A stretch of DNA of 64,000 nt from Massilia sp. CFBP 13721 (GTDB lineage Bacteria; Pseudomonadota; Gammaproteobacteria; Burkholderiales; Burkholderiaceae_D). The DNA lies in assembly GCF_014842025.1 (NCBI RefSeq), contig NZ_JACYUY010000030.1, positions 1-64,000 of the forward strand, in the 5' to 3' direction. Under the pieces are notes generated by a model. It was given only the letters and a program-made list of their open reading frames with translations, ran no database searches and was not told where the DNA came from. A program made the translations under genes and the position numbers. Position 1 is the stretch's first letter; each line of letters opens with the position of its first letter. Positions 60,204 to 64,000 of the stretch are shown here, piece by piece.

Positions 60204-62315
60204 TTAATGCAGGCAGGACGCGTAAACCGTGAAATGCTCGCCGCTCAGGGCGCGTTCGTAGAGATAGCCCTGGTAGACGAAGCAGCCGGCCTCGGACAGC
60301 CATTCGCGCTGGCCCTGGGTTTCGACGCCCTCGGCGATCACCTGTAGTCCGAGGCTGCCGCCGAGCGCGATGATCGAGCGTACGATCGAGGCGTCGTTGC
60401 GGTCGGTGAGCACGTCGCGCATGAACGAATAATCGATTTTCAGTTGGTCGAGCGGCAGTTTGCGCAGGTAGGCCAGCGACGAGTAGCCGGTGCCGAAGTC
60501 GTCGAGCGAGAAGGTGATGCCGAGGCGGCGCAGCGTTTCCATGGTCTCGACCGTGTGCGCGAAATCGGTCACGACCAGGGTCTCGGTCAGCTCGAATTTC
60601 AGGCCATGCGGGTCGACCCCGGTCGCGGCCAGGATTTCCTGGGTCATGGCGACGAAATCCGGTTCGACGAACTGGCGCGCGCTGACGTTGACCGACAGCG
60701 ACAGGTGCTTGGTGGCGGGGTTTCTCTGCCAGGACGCCAGTTCCAGGCAGGCCGTGCCCAGTACCCAGCGCCCGATCTCGACGATCAGGCTGGTTTCCTC
60801 GGCTTGCTTGATGAAATCGGTCGGGTACAGGATGTCGCCGTTCGGCAGGCGCCAGCGCAGCAGCGCTTCGGCGCCGATCACGCGGCTGCTGCCGTCGAGT
60901 TGCGGCTGGTAGTTCAGCATGAATTCGTGGTTGCGCAGCGCGCGCCGCAGGCCGTTTTCCAGTTCCGAGCGGGCGGTCCATTTGGCTTGCATGTCGGGGT
61001 CGAAGAAGCGGAAGGTATTGCGGCCGGCCGCCTTGGCCTGGTACATCGCGGTGTCGGCCTGCTTCAGGGCCGACTCCACCGTGTCGAGCGCGCCGCTGAT
61101 CATGGTCACGCCGACGCTGGTCGAGACCGCATACGCGAAGTCGGCCAGCTGAAACGGCGCGCGCATGGCGGCGACGACTTTCGCCGCCACGGTTTCGGCC
61201 TGGTGCGCGGCCGCCTCCATGGTGTCTTCCTCGGGCTGGACCAGGATCACGAACTCGTCGCCGCCCAGGCGCGCCACCATGTCGGCTTCGCGCACGCTGT
61301 GTTCGAGGCGGCGCGCCACGGCCTGCAGCAGCATGTCGCCGGCCGCGTGGCCATGGGTGTCGTTGAGCGTTTTGAAATTGTCGAGGTCGAGGAACATCAG
61401 GGCGCCGATCTTGCGCGAGCGGGCGCTCCCCAGCAGGGCGCGGCGCAGGTGGTCGAGCAGGCTGGAACGATTCGGCAGTTCGGTCAGCGCGTCGAAATAG
61501 GCCAGGCGGTGGATGCGCGCCTCGTTGTTCTTGCGTTCGCTGATGTCGGTGCTGATCACCAGGATCTTTTGCGGGATGCCTGCATCCGGGTCGGCCGGCA
61601 CCACGGTCCAGCGCGTGTCGGCATGAAAACCGCTGCCGTCGCGCCGGTGCTGGTGCAGTTCGCCCACCCATTCGCCCTCGTCCAGCGCCATCGCATAGGC
61701 TTCGCTGTAGGCCGCGTGGTCGCCGCACAGCAGGTCGGACATGCGCTGCCCCAGGACCTGCTCCGCGTCCCAGCCATAGAGCCGCTCGGCGCCCTTGTTC
61801 CAGTAGATGATGCGCGAACCCATGTCCATCACGAAGATCGCGTCGCGCGCCTTGTCCAGCAGCGAGGCTTGCTCGAGCGCCAGCTGGTCGGCGCGGTGCA
61901 GGACCGTGATGTCGCCGATAAAACCTTCCAGCGCCTCGACATTGCCGTGCGCGTCGAACACGGCCGCACCCTGTTCCCAGGCCCAGCGCAGCTTGCCGGT
62001 GGCGGTCGTGATGCGGTAACTGATCTGGAACGGGCGCTGCTCGCGGATCGCCACATTCGTCTCCTCGGCCACCCGGGCGCGGTCGTCGGGGTGGATCAGG
62101 CTGGCAAACGACATGGCGTGGTCGCCGGTAAAGGCCGCCGGCGGATAACCGGTCAGCTTTTCGATCCCGGCGGAGAGGAAAATCATGGTCCACGTGCTGT
62201 CGTTCAGGCAGCGATACACCACGCCTGGCAGGTTGCTCAGCAACAAGTCGAGCGACAACGCGGAGGCGTCGTGCGATCGCAAATTCGTCGAAACTGGATG
62301 TCCGGATGAATGCAT
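60204..62315 (-). CDS. PAS-PAS-GGDEF-EAL c-di-GMP signalling protein
   Basis: The 703-residue soluble protein has two PAS domains (about 22-145 and 160-280, the second with VMDMGSRIIYWNKGAERLYGW), a GGDEF domain (about 285-445) with intact RLGGDEF, and an EAL domain (about 460-700) with GAEALLRW, ELTETLV, DDFGTGYSSLAYLRKLPLDQLKID and EGVET. Both catalytic signatures are complete, so either cyclase or phosphodiesterase activity is possible. It may act with the PilZ protein at 36523. It is monocistronic. Confidence 0.93.
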   Translation of the reverse strand: MHSSGHPVSTNLRSHDASALSLDLLLSNLPGVVYRCLNDSTWTMIFLSAGIEKLTGYPPAAFTGDHAMSFASLIHPDDRARVAEETNVAIREQRPFQISYRITTATGKLRWAWEQGAAVFDAHGNVEALEGFIGDITVLHRADQLALEQASLLDKARDAIFVMDMGSRIIYWNKGAERLYGWDAEQVLGQRMSDLLCGDHAAYSEAYAMALDEGEWVGELHQHRRDGSGFHADTRWTVVPADPDAGIPQKILVISTDISERKNNEARIHRLAYFDALTELPNRSSLLDHLRRALLGSARSRKIGALMFLDLDNFKTLNDTHGHAAGDMLLQAVARRLEHSVREADMVARLGGDEFVILVQPEEDTMEAAAHQAETVAAKVVAAMRAPFQLADFAYAVSTSVGVTMISGALDTVESALKQADTAMYQAKAAGRNTFRFFDPDMQAKWTARSELENGLRRALRNHEFMLNYQPQLDGSSRVIGAEALLRWRLPNGDILYPTDFIKQAEETSLIVEIGRWVLGTACLELASWQRNPATKHLSLSVNVSARQFVEPDFVAMTQEILAATGVDPHGLKFELTETLVVTDFAHTVETMETLRRLGITFSLDDFGTGYSSLAYLRKLPLDQLKIDYSFMRDVLTDRNDASIVRSIIALGGSLGLQVIAEGVETQGQREWLSEAGCFVYQGYLYERALSGEHFTVYASCLH

Positions 62316-62466
62316 GTTCCGCGCGCTTGAAGTAGGTGGAACATCAGCAGGGCGATACTTGATCTAGCACACATGGTAACGCGAAATTTGCGTCGATACG
62401 TTACTGTAAAGACAGTTTGTGCAAATTATTGTCAGGTCTGCACGTATCCGAGCCGGGTTGTCATGC

Positions 62467-62491
62467 AGGGTGGGTAGGGTACCCACCCGTA
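62467..62491. repeat. REP-like palindrome, degenerate
   Basis: GGTGGGTAGGGTACCCACC (62469-62487) is a palindrome resembling the REP stem but with internal GTAGGG and no flanking GTAG head. It lies just after the glutaryl-CoA dehydrogenase stop on the minus strand and could act as a terminator. Confidence 0.55.
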
Positions 62492-62494
62492 ACC

Positions 62495-63688
<1,194 letters not shown>

Positions 63689-63832
63689 GGCTGTCCTGGT
63701 CTCGGTGCTTGTTGGAGGCGGGCGCGGCTGTCATGAGCAGCGCCGCGCCGGGCCATTATAGAAAGGAGGGGACTTGCCATCTTTTCAAACTGCGACAGCC
63801 ATTTTCATATTTACCGGACCCGGTGCCGGCTG

Positions 63833-64000
63833 CTATTGGACAAACGACACCGCCTCGGCCAGGCCCGCATTGCGCAGGCGTGCGATGTCGCGCGTCGGCG
63901 CCGTGCCGAAATGGCGCGCGTATTCGCGGCTGAACTGCGAGGCGCTGACGTAGCCGACGCGCTGGCAGGCCAGGCCCGCATCCATCCCGGTGGCGAGCAT
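63833..64000 (-). CDS. AraC-family transcriptional regulator, C-terminal fragment at the window edge
   Basis: The 55 visible residues end in the AraC DNA-binding signature: MDAGLACQRVGYVSASQFSREYARHFGTAPTRDIARLR, then a stop at 63833. The rest lies beyond the window, so its effector domain and target are unknown. It is transcribed towards gcdH. Confidence 0.8.
   Translation of the reverse strand: MLATGMDAGLACQRVGYVSASQFSREYARHFGTAPTRDIARLRNAGLAEAVSFVQ

Noticed and set aside
60444..62309. 621-codon plus-strand open frame
   Set aside because: Antisense of the PAS-GGDEF-EAL gene, whose motifs are intact on the other strand.

Overview
The window is a GC-rich chromosomal segment of a betaproteobacterium, most likely Oxalobacteraceae (Massilia/Telluria group). 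This rests on gene content and protein flavour: a PEP-CTERM protein, a YheT hydrolase next to a conserved unknown protein, a moaC / M48-TPR protease pair, recA-recX, sucCD followed by type IV pilins, and many short GTAG-headed palindromic repeats between genes. It is mostly housekeeping and metabolic DNA with about 63 credible protein genes. I see no tRNA, rRNA, CRISPR array, prophage or recognisable defence island.

Layout. 1-100: the outer end of a mobile element cut into a palindromic repeat. 0.1-6.1 kb: a lipoprotein carboxylesterase, a small unknown protein, an HbpS/GlcG-like gene with a periplasmic 5-hydroxyisourate hydrolase, and a divergent two-component system sharing a CusR/HprR-type box, then a PEP-CTERM protein. 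6.5-14.7 kb: a putrescine-utilisation cluster (puuD, puuA, class III aminotransferase, Na+/solute symporter, aldehyde dehydrogenase) split by an IS110-family element. 14.8-19.9 kb: a leftward operon hda-HAD phosphatase-pcnB-folK-DUF486-panB-thpR. 20.2-29.6 kb: purM, an S9 peptidase, a PPi-type phosphofructokinase, and a symporter/DUF4212 pair with its own two-component system. 29.8-36.5 kb: recA (SOS-controlled), recX, small genes, sucCD and two tandem type IV pilins, the first behind a sigma-54 promoter. 36.5-43 kb: PilZ protein, second S9 peptidase, small unknowns, moaC and an M48 protease. 43.0-46.1 kb: modABCE behind a perfect ModE operator. 46.3-49.5 kb: YheT hydrolase, zinc-finger protein, azlCD. 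49.5-57.1 kb: pgk, pyk, fba, purC, purE, purK and a Sua5/YwlC gene. 57.5-64 kb: GDSL lipoprotein, OmpW porin, unknown membrane protein, PAS-GGDEF-EAL protein, glutaryl-CoA dehydrogenase and the end of an AraC regulator.

The most interesting signal is the IS110 element at 10.3-11.5 kb. Its 5' non-coding region folds by eye into a two-loop RNA. The first internal loop carries two guide-like strands that match the two sides of the insertion site around a CT core, and removing the element restores a perfectly palindromic REP repeat. This fits the bridge-RNA model for IS110 recombinases and indicates an element that targets the host's own REP repeats. Other regulatory signals readable here are sigma-54 promoters for the PEP-CTERM gene and the major pilin, a LexA box on recA, a ModE box on modA, and an HprR/CusR-type box between hydroxyisourate hydrolase and its two-component system.
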